From Candidatus Lindowbacteria bacterium RIFCSPLOWO2_12_FULL_62_27 (GTDB taxonomy: Bacteria; Lindowbacteria; 2-12-FULL-62-27), in NCBI GenBank assembly GCA_001784175.1, contig MFPR01000001.1, positions 186,001-250,000 of the forward strand: a stretch of 64,000 nucleotides of DNA, in the 5' to 3' direction. The stretch's first letter is position 1, and each line of letters begins with the position of its first letter. This document shows positions 42,627 through 51,692 of this stretch, one piece after another. The notes beneath the pieces were generated by a model. That model saw nothing but the letters and a program-made list of their open reading frames with translations. It was not told where the DNA came from and did not search any database. The position numbers and the translations under genes were made by a program.

Positions 42627-44317
42627 CGTACCCTGAATGTCCATTCCTTTCGGCTCACATTTCCGATCCGGTCCGCCACCGTCACGGCCAGCCGGTGCGG
42701 CCCACGCCCGACGCGCGTCAGAATCACCCGCACCCAACCGCGGTCTGCATCATAATACCACTCCTCATGCGCCCTGCCATCCACCTCCACACCTCCGGTG
42801 TCGGCCATACCGGAGCCGCGGTCGCTCACGACCACATGAATCTCGTCGTCACGGGACCACCGCCCGGCCGCCGGAAAGGAAACCCGCGGCGCAACCGAGT
42901 CGTCGGAGAGAATGTAAAAGGCCGTTCGATCGATTTTTGCGGACACGGCGCCGGCGGCCGTGTCCGCAAGAGCGCCGACGAATGACCATTTTTCGGGCTG
43001 CCCGTTCAAGGACGCCCGTCGATAAACAGCTAATTTCCCCGTTGGAATCTGCATCGTGACTGGCACGCGGAAGCGGAGAACGGCCGGCGAAGCCAGCGGA
43101 ACACCTGTCGGCTCGAGCAAACACGCGGAGACAACGGGCAGAACGGATTCGTGAGGCGGCGTGAAATCGTTCCCGGAAGATCCGGCCCACACGCTCACGG
43201 CTTCCGAGGAATAGAACATCGAGGGCGCAAGCAGACATTCGACGGCGCCGTCCGGAGACGCCAGTTGACGCGTTTCCCCTTCGGAGGGCCGGAACATTAA
43301 CCCCTCCCCCCTTGTGGGGGAGGCCGGGTGGGGGGTACCTATTCCTATCTCTGTCTCTGTTGCATTCCCGCTGTTGTCCTCCGCCCGGATCCACAGAACG
43401 TGCGTGTCCCCGCGCACGCGCGAAACATCGAGCGCCGGAGACTCGGCCGCCGATGGCGCGCGCGGCCGCGGCAATCCCGTGAACAGCCGGAATCGGTAAC
43501 GGCCGCCGGCGCCGGAGGAACGCAAATCGTAAATCAAACCGACCCGCTTGTTCTCCTGCGACGCGTAACTCAAACGATCAAACAGAATTGTTTTCGTGTC
43601 CTTGTGATCAAGCGCGTAAATGATTTTCCTCGGACTCAGGTGATAGGCCGGAGCATATTCCGACGTGTCGGTCGCCACAAGATCGATCCAATACCTGCCG
43701 GGAAGATCTTCGGCGCCTTCAAAGACGCGGGTAAGAATAACGGACGACACGATCGGCGCCGTCCTGTCCGTGGGCGCCGGCAAAAATTCAAACGGATGGA
43801 TCGGCGTCTCTTCGTCCCGGCGCAACTCAAAATGCAGGTGCGGCAGGCCCGCGCCGCTTTCGCCGCTGTATCCGATCAGTTCGCCCTTCCTCACCGGCGC
43901 AAGTTCCCCCGGCGCTACGGCGGCGTCGAGCTTGTCGCGAAATTTCATTCCGCGACGCCGGTGCGCCACCCACGTCTGGATCGCGCCCGCGAACCGGTCC
44001 AGATGCGCGTAGACCGACCGGCGGCCCTCCGGATGCCTGAGATAAATCGCCTTGCCGAATCCCGTCAGGCTGTCCGCCACGCGGTAGACTTCTCCGTCGG
44101 CCACCGCATACACCGGCCGGCCGACTTCGCCGTTCGTCGAAAAATCGATCCCTGTGTGAAAATGCCCCTCGCGGTATTCGCCGAACGTCCCGGTCACAGG
44201 CGCCTCTTTGCCCAACGGCCACGCGTAATCGCCCCGGACACCGGAGCAGAAGACACCGGAGCAGAAGACAGAATACAGAAGACAGAATACAGAAGAACCC
44301 AGCAGACGCAGACGCAG
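42623..44317 (-). CDS. M23-family peptidoglycan peptidase-like protein (CTG start proposed)
   Basis: Predicted periplasmic LytM-like endopeptidase, 564 residues. The conserved opening YAWPLGKEAPVTGTFGEYR lies upstream of TTG 44215, so translation must begin earlier. There is no ATG/GTG/TTG in frame up to the pilR-like stop, and CTG 44317, 2 nt after that TAA, gives a signal peptide (LRLRLLGSSVFCLLYSVF). Zinc ligands: HFHTGIDFS and HLHFELR. The C-terminal half has Ig-like beta domains. A tandem repeat encodes the signal peptide and a 35-bp repeat sits in frame near residue 310-330. Confidence 0.85.
   Translation of the reverse strand: MRLRLLGSSVFCLLYSVFCSGVFCSGVRGDYAWPLGKEAPVTGTFGEYREGHFHTGIDFSTNGEVGRPVYAVADGEVYRVADSLTGFGKAIYLRHPEGRRSVYAHLDRFAGAIQTWVAHRRRGMKFRDKLDAAVAPGELAPVRKGELIGYSGESGAGLPHLHFELRRDEETPIHPFEFLPAPTDRTAPIVSSVILTRVFEGAEDLPGRYWIDLVATDTSEYAPAYHLSPRKIIYALDHKDTKTILFDRLSYASQENKRVGLIYDLRSSGAGGRYRFRLFTGLPRPRAPSAAESPALDVSRVRGDTHVLWIRAEDNSGNATETEIGIGTPHPASPTRGEGLMFRPSEGETRQLASPDGAVECLLAPSMFYSSEAVSVWAGSSGNDFTPPHESVLPVVSACLLEPTGVPLASPAVLRFRVPVTMQIPTGKLAVYRRASLNGQPEKWSFVGALADTAAGAVSAKIDRTAFYILSDDSVAPRVSFPAAGRWSRDDEIHVVVSDRGSGMADTGGVEVDGRAHEEWYYDADRGWVRVILTRVGRGPHRLAVTVADRIGNVSRKEWTFRVR
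43301..43335 (+). repeat. 35-bp G/C-rich palindromic repeat, copy B (inside M23 gene)
   Basis: CCCCTCCCCCCTTGTG start and GGGGGG end; 34 of 35 bases match the reverse complement of 11741-11775. Inside the M23 coding sequence, read in frame as TPHPASPTRGEG, it forms a Pro-rich linker between domains, so the insertion is tolerated. Confidence 0.9.
44238..44295. repeat. Tandem 15-bp and 14-bp direct repeats encoding a signal peptide
   Basis: Two perfect copies of ACACCGGAGCAGAAG (44238-44252, 44253-44267) followed by two perfect copies of ACAGAATACAGAAG (44268-44281, 44282-44295). On the minus strand they encode the hydrophobic core of the M23 signal peptide, including a repeated SVFCSG-like unit. 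Confidence 0.95.
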
Positions 44318-44319
44318 AT

Positions 44320-45660
44320 TTACGAGTCCATCCCGAATTTTTTCAGCTTCATCAGGAGCGTCGTTCGCTTCAGGCCCAACAGCGCGGCCGCCTCCGTCTG
44401 GTTGCCGCCGCTTCGGCGGAGCGCCTCGGTCAGAAGCGTTTTCTCGTACGTGTCGACCAGCGTGTCAAAATCGGCGAGACCCACGTGCGCCGGCGCGTAC
44501 ACGCTGTCCGGCGCGAACGCCGCCGCTTCGCCGTGCTCGACCGACTGGAGCACGCCCGCTTGCGCCAGCGCGACCGCGCGCTGGATGGCGTTTTCAAGCT
44601 CCCGGACGTTGCCCGGCCACGCATACATGAGAAGGGAGGCCTTGGCCGGTTCGGCGAGGACGATGTCGGGCTTGCCGTACCGGGGGCCGTATTCTTTGAC
44701 AAAATATTCGGCCAGAATGGGAATATCGCCGGGCCGTTCGCGTAGCGGCGGGATTTGAATGGGGATCACGTTGAGCCGGTAAAAAAGATCCTCCCGGAAA
44801 AGATTCTGTTTCACCAGCTCCGTAAGATTCTTGTTCGTGGCGGCCACCACCCGGATGTCCGCGCGGAGGGTTCCCTGGCCGCCCACGCGCCGAAATTCGC
44901 CGCCTTCCAGAACCCTCAAAAGCTTCGGCTGAATCTGCACCGGCAGTTCCGCCACCTCATCCAGAAACAGCGTCCCGCCGCCGGCCACCTCCACCAGGCC
45001 CAGCTTGCGCCGCTCCGCGCCCGTGAACGCGCCCTTTTCATAGCCGAACAGTTCCGCCTCCAGCAGGTTTTCCGGGATCGCCGAACAGTTGACGGCGACA
45101 AACGGACAGTCGCGGCGGCGGCTCAGGTGATGAAGGCCTCGCGCGATCAGCTCCTTGCCTGTCCCGCTTTCGCCCATGACGAGAACGCTCGCGTCGGTCG
45201 GCGCCACCCGCGCAACCAGATCCAGCAGGTCCTTCATCTTGGCGTCCTGCGTCACAAACGCGTCGGCCATGCCCGCGCCCTCCGCCGTCTCCCGGCGCGC
45301 CGGCTGATCGAGCCGCTGGAGCACGCGGTCGACGTCCGTCACGGAAAAGGGTTTCATCAGGAAATCGTCCGCGCCGAGCTTCATCGCAGAAACCGCCGTG
45401 TCGACGGTGCCGTAAGCGGTGATCACGCAGATGTGGCACCGCGGATGCCGGGCGCGCAGGTCCCCGAGGATGCTGAGACCATCGCCGTCCGGCAGCCGGA
45501 TGTCGAGGAAGGCGGCGTCGTACGGCGCCGCGCCGATCTTCTCGCGCGCCGTCCGGATGCTGTCCGCGTGCGTGACGACAAACCCGATGCGCTCGCCGGC
45601 CTCGCACAGAAAATCCCCCATGATCGGCTCGTCGTCGACCACGAGGAGATGCCGGGCCAT
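44320..45660 (-). CDS. pilR: NtrC-family sigma54 response regulator (PilR-like)
   Basis: 446 residues: receiver domain (phospho-Asp in FLDIRLPDGDG), AAA+ domain with Walker A GESGTGKE, the sigma54-contact loop YEKGAFTGA and arginine-finger region, and a C-terminal Fis-type helix-turn-helix (NQTEAAALLGLKRTTLLMKL). Located 2 nt after the sensor kinase gene and downstream of pilus genes, so it most likely activates pilin transcription. The gene name is by context. Confidence 0.9.
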   Translation of the reverse strand: MARHLLVVDDEPIMGDFLCEAGERIGFVVTHADSIRTAREKIGAAPYDAAFLDIRLPDGDGLSILGDLRARHPRCHICVITAYGTVDTAVSAMKLGADDFLMKPFSVTDVDRVLQRLDQPARRETAEGAGMADAFVTQDAKMKDLLDLVARVAPTDASVLVMGESGTGKELIARGLHHLSRRRDCPFVAVNCSAIPENLLEAELFGYEKGAFTGAERRKLGLVEVAGGGTLFLDEVAELPVQIQPKLLRVLEGGEFRRVGGQGTLRADIRVVAATNKNLTELVKQNLFREDLFYRLNVIPIQIPPLRERPGDIPILAEYFVKEYGPRYGKPDIVLAEPAKASLLMYAWPGNVRELENAIQRAVALAQAGVLQSVEHGEAAAFAPDSVYAPAHVGLADFDTLVDTYEKTLLTEALRRSGGNQTEAAALLGLKRTTLLMKLKKFGMDS

Positions 45661-45662
45661 GA

Positions 45663-47621
45663 TCAGGCGCGCGGAACCACGATCCGGACGGTGGCGCCGC
45701 CGCCCGGCGGACTTTCAATCTGAAGCGTTCCGGAAAATTCCTCTTCCACGATTTTTTGAACGATCGGGAGGCCCAGGCCCAGGCCCTTGTCCTTGGTGGT
45801 GTAAAAGGGATCGAAAATCCGGGACGGCTCCTCGTGGATCCCGACCCCGTTGTCCGACACCTGCACCTCGACCTTCCCGTTTTTCTCCTCCGCCGTCAGA
45901 CGCACGCGGCCGTCGCCCATCCGGCACGCCTCGACGGCGTTTTTCAGAACATTCACCAGCGCGCGCTTGAAATGGTCCGGCGAGCCGACCATCGGGATGT
46001 CCGGCGCGGAAACCCGCACGGACACGCCGCGGCTCTCGGCCAGAAACGAAATCTCCGCCGCCGCCTTCTCCGCCACCTCCCGCATCTCGAACCGGCGCTC
46101 CTGCTGCGGCTGCCGCTCCAGCGACAGCTCCAGAAACTGGTTGATGGTGCTCGAGATGCTGGCCACGCCCTCGATGACCCGCTCGGCATGCCGGGCCAGC
46201 TTGGGATCGCGCTCCAGTTCCTTTTTGAGCAGCGACGCGAATCCCTCGATGCCGCCGAGGGGGTTTTTTATTTCGTGCGCGAACTCGGCCATGAGTCGCC
46301 GGTAAATGCCCAGATGCTCCTTCCGCGCGATTTCCGCGCGCAGACGCTGGAGTTCCGCGATGTCGAGCGCGGTGAACAGCACCCAGGTGGTGCCGTCGCC
46401 ATGGACGAATCGCGTGGTGGCGTACTGGATCGGCACCTGCGTGTGATCGCCGCGGAGGAGGTTCCCCTCCGCGATCCGCACCTCCTCGGAAAGATGCAGG
46501 CACCGGAGAATGGGATCCGCCTCCTTGCTCGGAAAAAGATACACGTCCTCGCACAGGCGCTTGTCGATCAGCGCCTCCAGCGAAACCTGGCCGGTCAGAA
46601 TCAGCGCGTTTCGGTTGACCAGCCGGATCCGGCCGCCCGAATCGACGGCGATGACGGCCGCCTGGCTCGCTGCCAGGACACGGTCGAGAAAATCGCGGGT
46701 CTGGCGCATGTCGTCGTGGATCAGACGGTTTTCCATGAGCAGCAGCGAATAGTCGCGCATCGCCCGGGCAATCTCAAGGTCCTCGTCTTTGAACCAGATG
46801 TCGTTTTGCCGGTCGGCCAGCACGAAACAGGCCGTGATGTCCCGGATCCGGAACGGCACGACCATCACCGAATGCGTGTGCGGCGGAATGTCGCGGCCGC
46901 GCTTGAGAACCCGAACGTCGCCCTCGAGGTCCGCGCTTTTCAGCCACTCCTCCAACTCGGGATTCGCCGGCGCGTTGATCGAGTGGTCGATCGTCCGGTC
47001 CCGCCCGCGAAACCGGACCATCGCGGAGGAAACCGGGCGCAAAACTTCGACGAGTTGCCGGAAATTCTCGCCCAGAAACAAATCGGGATCCATCCGGCCC
47101 TCGATGTTCGACACGTTCCGCAGCCGGCGCAGGGTCGTGACCTGCGCGATCTTTTGAAATGTCTCGCGTTCCTGCCGGACCTTCTGCTCGACCTGAAAGC
47201 CGAGAATGATCGCGACGGTGTAGAGCGGAATCAGGAGCGTCAACGTCCCCGGGGAGAACAGCTCAAAACCGGGATCGCCGGAGGCCGACGAGAGATAATA
47301 CAGGATCGTGTTGAAAAACGCCGCGCCCACGCTCCCCACAAGACCAAACGACAGCCCGCCCGAAAACACCGGCAGAAGGTACAGCCAGAACATGACCTTC
47401 TGGTACTCGTGGCTGGCCATCCAGGCGGCGTGGGAAAAGAAAATGTAGAGGAGCAGGATGGTCAGGTTGGCCTCGGTGTACGGAAACCGCTTTCGAATCG
47501 ACGGCTCGATGATGAAAAACAGCACGAAGGCCGCGATGATGACGACGTTGACCTTGTTCGGAAGCTCCTGAAAATAGCTGAAGGCGATGACCAGAAAGAG
47601 CGCAAGCCCGAGGAGGCTCAA
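45663..47621 (-). CDS. pilS: Membrane sensor histidine kinase (PilS-like)
   Basis: At least 652 residues. About six TM segments (1-160), a GAF-like region, a PAS domain (about 330-400), HisKA with phospho-His in FAHEIKNPLGGIEGF, and HATPase (DNGVGIHE, GLGLGLPIVQKI). The start is unresolved: TTG 47621 cuts into the first TM, but the frame stays open to the pilC stop with a plausible lead-in (FKQLYRYLRTETRRETWGWF). No ATG/GTG/TTG exists there; CTG 47666 or ATA overlapping the pilC TAG are options. Confidence 0.88.
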   Translation of the reverse strand: MSLLGLALFLVIAFSYFQELPNKVNVVIIAAFVLFFIIEPSIRKRFPYTEANLTILLLYIFFSHAAWMASHEYQKVMFWLYLLPVFSGGLSFGLVGSVGAAFFNTILYYLSSASGDPGFELFSPGTLTLLIPLYTVAIILGFQVEQKVRQERETFQKIAQVTTLRRLRNVSNIEGRMDPDLFLGENFRQLVEVLRPVSSAMVRFRGRDRTIDHSINAPANPELEEWLKSADLEGDVRVLKRGRDIPPHTHSVMVVPFRIRDITACFVLADRQNDIWFKDEDLEIARAMRDYSLLLMENRLIHDDMRQTRDFLDRVLAASQAAVIAVDSGGRIRLVNRNALILTGQVSLEALIDKRLCEDVYLFPSKEADPILRCLHLSEEVRIAEGNLLRGDHTQVPIQYATTRFVHGDGTTWVLFTALDIAELQRLRAEIARKEHLGIYRRLMAEFAHEIKNPLGGIEGFASLLKKELERDPKLARHAERVIEGVASISSTINQFLELSLERQPQQERRFEMREVAEKAAAEISFLAESRGVSVRVSAPDIPMVGSPDHFKRALVNVLKNAVEACRMGDGRVRLTAEEKNGKVEVQVSDNGVGIHEEPSRIFDPFYTTKDKGLGLGLPIVQKIVEEEFSGTLQIESPPGGGATVRIVVPRA

Positions 47622-47701
47622 AAACAGAAACCAGCCCCACGTCTCCCGCCGCGTCTCCGTTCGCAGGTAGCGGTATAACTGTTTGAAAGCTTCGATCGCG
47701 G

Positions 47702-48910
47702 CTATTTCACCAGGTTGATCATTTCGAACATCGGGAAAAACATGGCCATGACGATGATGCCGATCGCGCCGCCCATCGCGACGACCATGAGAGGCTCGAT
47801 CAGGGACGAGAGGGCGTTGACGGTCTCATCCACGATGAGGTCGTAGTTGTCCGCGATCTTGGTCAGCATCGAGTCCAGCGATCCCGTTTCTTCGCCAACC
47901 GCGATCATGTGCGTGACCATCAGCGGAAAGACCTTGGACTTGTGGAGGGGCTTGGAGATCGTCTCGCCCTGGCTGATCGAGGCCGAAACGTCATCCATCA
48001 CGGCGGCCAATACTTCGTTGCCGATCGTGTCCTTCACGATCTTGATCGCCTGCAAAATCGGCACGCCGCTGGCCACGAGCGTGCCCAAGGTCCGCGTGAA
48101 CCGCGAGATCGCGACTTTCTTGATGAGGTCCCCGAATACCGGAAGTTTCAGGCGGACCTTGTCGCACTGCAGGCGGCCCCGGCCGGGCTGGTCGTACCAG
48201 TTCAACGCAATGATGGCGCCGATAATGCCGAGGATGCACATCCACCAGTAGCCGACCAGAAAATTGCTGATGGTCATCACGACCCGGGTCGGCAGCGGCA
48301 ACGCCACGCCCATCTGCAGAAACATGGTCGCGAAGGTCGGAATGATCTTGATCATCAGGAACGTCACCACGGTCGTCGCGACCAGCGCCATCACGGCGGG
48401 ATACGTCATCGCGCCCTTCACTTTCGTCCTCAGCTCCTGCTCCTTCTCGGCAAATTCGGCCAGCCGGTTCAGGACCTTCTCCAGCACACCGCCGATCTCT
48501 CCGGCCTTCACCATGTTGTAATACAGGGGCTGAAAGACCCGCTTGTGCTTGGACAGCGCATCGGAAAAAGAACTGCCGCTCTGAATGTCCGAGCTCAGCG
48601 TCGTGATCAGCTCCTTCAGCTTCGGATTTTCGGCCTGGTCCTGCAGGATGGTCAGGGCCCTGAGCAGCGGCAGGCCCGCGTCGAGGAGCGTGGCCATCTG
48701 GCGGGTGAACATCGTGGTTTCCTCCGTCTTGACGCCCCGCTGAAGAAACGGAATGGAAAACCCGGCCGCTTCCTTCTTCTCCTTCACCTGGTACGGCCGC
48801 AGGCCCATCTCGCGCAGCCGAGCCGACGCCAGCTTCTCGCTGGCCGCCTCGATCAGGCCGTTCATGTCCTTGCCGGCCGCGTCCATCGCCTTGTATTCGA
48901 AGACCGGCAT
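47702..48910 (-). CDS. pilC: Type IV pilus inner-membrane platform protein PilC
   Basis: GspF/PilC family, 402 residues, begins MPVFEYKAMDAAGKDMNGLIEA as in most homologues. Two repeated GspF domains each have cytoplasmic helices and TM segments (first around 70-200, second 270-400). It bridges the assembly and retraction ATPases to the pilus. In pilB-pilT-pilC order with 24 nt from pilT. Confidence 0.95.
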   Translation of the reverse strand: MPVFEYKAMDAAGKDMNGLIEAASEKLASARLREMGLRPYQVKEKKEAAGFSIPFLQRGVKTEETTMFTRQMATLLDAGLPLLRALTILQDQAENPKLKELITTLSSDIQSGSSFSDALSKHKRVFQPLYYNMVKAGEIGGVLEKVLNRLAEFAEKEQELRTKVKGAMTYPAVMALVATTVVTFLMIKIIPTFATMFLQMGVALPLPTRVVMTISNFLVGYWWMCILGIIGAIIALNWYDQPGRGRLQCDKVRLKLPVFGDLIKKVAISRFTRTLGTLVASGVPILQAIKIVKDTIGNEVLAAVMDDVSASISQGETISKPLHKSKVFPLMVTHMIAVGEETGSLDSMLTKIADNYDLIVDETVNALSSLIEPLMVVAMGGAIGIIVMAMFFPMFEMINLVK

Positions 48911-48933
48911 CCCTCAATCCCTCCCTGCGGCGT

Positions 48934-49983
48934 TCATATTTGTTTCTGAATCTCCTCGCGGTCCTGCGCCTTCAGCAGGACCTCCTGATGGGTGATCAGG
49001 CCGCGCTGATAGAGATAGATCAGATGCTGATCCATCGTCTGCATGCCGAGTTGCCCTCCGGTCTGGATCGCCGACACAATGTTGTGGGTTTTCATTTCGC
49101 GGATCAGGTTCCGGACCCCGGGCGTCACAAACATGATCTCGAACGCCGCCACCCGGCCGGCGCCCTGGGACTTCGGACACAGCGTCTGCGAAATCACTCC
49201 CTCCAGCGCCACCGAAAGCTGCGTCCGGATCTGCTCCTGCTGGTCCGTCGGAAACACGTCGATGATCCGGTCGACCGTCGCGGACGCGCTGTTGGTGTGG
49301 AGGGTGCCGAACACCAGGTGCCCGGTTTCGGCCGCCGTGATCGCCGCTTCGATCGTCTCCAAGTCCCGGAGTTCGCCGACCATGATGACGTCCGGGTCCT
49401 GCCGCAGGGCCCGCTTCAGCGCCTCCTTGAAGGACGGCACGTCCACGCCCAGCTCCCGGTGGGTCACCACGCTCTGCTTGTGTTGGTGGATGAATTCGAT
49501 CGGATCCTCGACTGTGATGATGTGCGTCGACCGCTCGGTGTTGATCCAGTCGATCATCGCGGCCAGGGTCGTCGTCTTGCCGGAACCGGTCGGGCCGGTC
49601 ACCAGGACCAAGCCCCTGGGTTTGGTCAGAAGGGTGAGGATGTGTTTCGGGAGGCCCAACTGTTCCACGGAATAGATTTTGTTCGGAATCAGCCGGCACA
49701 CCATGCCGTGGTAGCCGCGCTCCTTGAAAATCGACACGCGGAACCGGCATTTGCTCTCGTAAGAGTATCCGTAGTCGGACCCGCCGTGCTGTTCGAGCCG
49801 GGTGATATGCTCGTCCGGCGTGATGGACTTGACGATGATCTGGGTGTCGTCCGGCGTGAGGACCGCCGTTTCGATGTTCACCAGTTCCCCGTCGATCCGA
49901 AGCACCGGCGGGCGGCCCACCCGGAAGTGGATGTCCGACGCCCCCCGCTCGATGGCCAGCTCCATCACATCGTGAATGTACAT
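48934..49983 (-). CDS. pilT: Twitching motility retraction ATPase PilT
   Basis: 349 residues. Walker A GPTGSGKTTTLAAMID, Asp box HIITVEDPIEFIHQHKQS, Walker B VGELRDLETIEAAITAAETG, His box VFGTLHTNSA and the PilT-specific C-terminal RNLIRE motif (TPGVRNLIREMK). Drives pilus depolymerisation for twitching and DNA uptake. Confidence 0.96.
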   Translation of the reverse strand: MYIHDVMELAIERGASDIHFRVGRPPVLRIDGELVNIETAVLTPDDTQIIVKSITPDEHITRLEQHGGSDYGYSYESKCRFRVSIFKERGYHGMVCRLIPNKIYSVEQLGLPKHILTLLTKPRGLVLVTGPTGSGKTTTLAAMIDWINTERSTHIITVEDPIEFIHQHKQSVVTHRELGVDVPSFKEALKRALRQDPDVIMVGELRDLETIEAAITAAETGHLVFGTLHTNSASATVDRIIDVFPTDQQEQIRTQLSVALEGVISQTLCPKSQGAGRVAAFEIMFVTPGVRNLIREMKTHNIVSAIQTGGQLGMQTMDQHLIYLYQRGLITHQEVLLKAQDREEIQKQI

Positions 49984-50006
49984 AGGTCAGCACATTAACT
50001 CGATCC

Positions 50007-51686
50007 TCAAGTGTTGGCAATAACCTCCTCGATCGTCGTCATGCCCAACGACACCTTCCGGAACCCGTCCTCGCGCAGACTCCGCATCCCGTTGCGCTTC
50101 GCGGCGTCGGCGATCACATAAGAGGGCTTCACCTGAAGAATCAGCTCCTTGATCTCCTCGTTGAGAACCATCATCTCGAAAATACCGCTCCGGCCCTTGT
50201 AGCCGGTGTTGTTGCAGACTTCGCAGCCGGCCCCCTTCTGAAATTTGGTCGCCGCCGCCATCTCGGGCGGAAACTTGACTTCCTTCAAAATCTTCTCCGA
50301 CGGCGTGTAGGCATGCTTGCAGTTCTTGCAGATCGTCCGCACGAGCCGCTGGGCCATCGCGGCCTGGAGCGAGGAGGCGATCATGAAGGGGCTGACGCCC
50401 ATGTCGATGAGCCGCGTCACCGAACTGGGGGCGTCGTTGGTGTGAAGGGTCGAGAAAACGAGGTGGCCGGTGAGGGCGGCGCGGATGCCGACCGACGCGG
50501 TCTCGAGGTCGCGCATCTCGCCGACCAGGATCACGTCCGGCGACTGGCGAAGAATCGACCGGAGGCCGGCGGCGAAGGTGAGGCCGATTCCGGAGTTGAC
50601 CTGCATCTGGTTGATGCCGTCGAGCTGATACTCGACCGGGTCCTCCACCGTGATGATCTTGCGGTCGGGCGTGTTGATCTCGTTCAGGGCCGAATAGAGC
50701 GTCGTCGTCTTGCCGGAACCGGTCGGCCCGGTCACGAGGATGATGCCGTTGGGCTTGCGGATGAGATCGTTGAAGATCCGCAGGTTGTCCTCGATGAAGC
50801 CGACCTGCTGAAGGCCCAGGGACACCGAGGCCTTGTCCAGAAGCCGGAGCACCACGCTCTCGCCGTAGATGGCGGGTAGGGCGGAAACGCGGAAATCGAT
50901 TTCGCGGCCCATCATCTTGATCTTGATCCGGCCGTCCTGCGGCGACCGCTTTTCGGAGATGTCCATGCCCGACATGATCTTGATCCGCGCCAGGACGGCG
51001 CCCTGGAATTTTTTCGGAATCTTCGGCTGATGCTGCAGAATGCCGTCCAGCCGGAACCGGACGTCGAACATTTTTTCATTGGGCTCGAAATGAATGTCGC
51101 TGGCCTTGTTCTTGAGCGACTGCATGAGCAGCATGTTCACGAGCCGGATCACCGGCGCCTGCTCGGCGGCGGCGGCCTCGTCGGCCAGCGACATGTCCTC
51201 CTTCTCCTCATCGACCATCTGCAGCTCGCCGAGAACGTCGTTCAGGTTCTCCTCGGCGACGGCGTAAAAGGAGTCGATTAGCGCGGAGAGCTTGCGCGGG
51301 TTCACCATCACAAAATCCAGGTTCGACTCCAGAACGTGCCGCAGGTCCTCCTGGGTCCGCAGGTCAATGAACTCGGCGCAGGCCATTTTCAGGAAACCGT
51401 TCTCCGCGGCGACCGGGAAAATCTGGTACTGCTGGGCGCTGATGGTGTCCAGGCGCTTGATCAGGTCCTGGTCCGGCGTGTAGGCGTCGATGTCCTCGTA
51501 GGGAAGGCCGATGTGCTGGGCGTAGGCCTCGTAGACCTGCTCCTCGTTCATGATGCCCATGTCCTGCAGGGCGAAGATGGCCGACTTCTCCTCGGCCTGC
51601 ATCGTCGCCTCGACGGCCTCGATCTGGCCGTCCGCCAAAAGGCCCTGCTTGGCGAGAATCTTCAACAGCTCCGCGGACTCAACCAT
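50007..51686 (-). CDS. pilB: Type IV pilus assembly ATPase PilB
   Basis: 559 residues. The N-terminal MshEN-like region has lost the RLG motifs (KILAKQGLLADGQIEAVEAT). Central GspE core: Walker A GPTGSGKTTTLYSALNE, ITVEDPVEYQLDGINQMQV, VGEMRDLETASVGIRAAL. A tetracysteine zinc element (CKNCKHAYTP ... GCEVCNNTGYKGR) is typical of PilB. It immediately follows a second, related ATPase gene. Confidence 0.93.
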   Translation of the reverse strand: MVESAELLKILAKQGLLADGQIEAVEATMQAEEKSAIFALQDMGIMNEEQVYEAYAQHIGLPYEDIDAYTPDQDLIKRLDTISAQQYQIFPVAAENGFLKMACAEFIDLRTQEDLRHVLESNLDFVMVNPRKLSALIDSFYAVAEENLNDVLGELQMVDEEKEDMSLADEAAAAEQAPVIRLVNMLLMQSLKNKASDIHFEPNEKMFDVRFRLDGILQHQPKIPKKFQGAVLARIKIMSGMDISEKRSPQDGRIKIKMMGREIDFRVSALPAIYGESVVLRLLDKASVSLGLQQVGFIEDNLRIFNDLIRKPNGIILVTGPTGSGKTTTLYSALNEINTPDRKIITVEDPVEYQLDGINQMQVNSGIGLTFAAGLRSILRQSPDVILVGEMRDLETASVGIRAALTGHLVFSTLHTNDAPSSVTRLIDMGVSPFMIASSLQAAMAQRLVRTICKNCKHAYTPSEKILKEVKFPPEMAAATKFQKGAGCEVCNNTGYKGRSGIFEMMVLNEEIKELILQVKPSYVIADAAKRNGMRSLREDGFRKVSLGMTTIEEVIANT

Positions 51687-51692
51687 GGATCA

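Noticed and set aside
45756-47678. 640-codon plus-strand open frame opposite the sensor kinase gene
   Set aside because: Antisense shadow of a clear histidine kinase.
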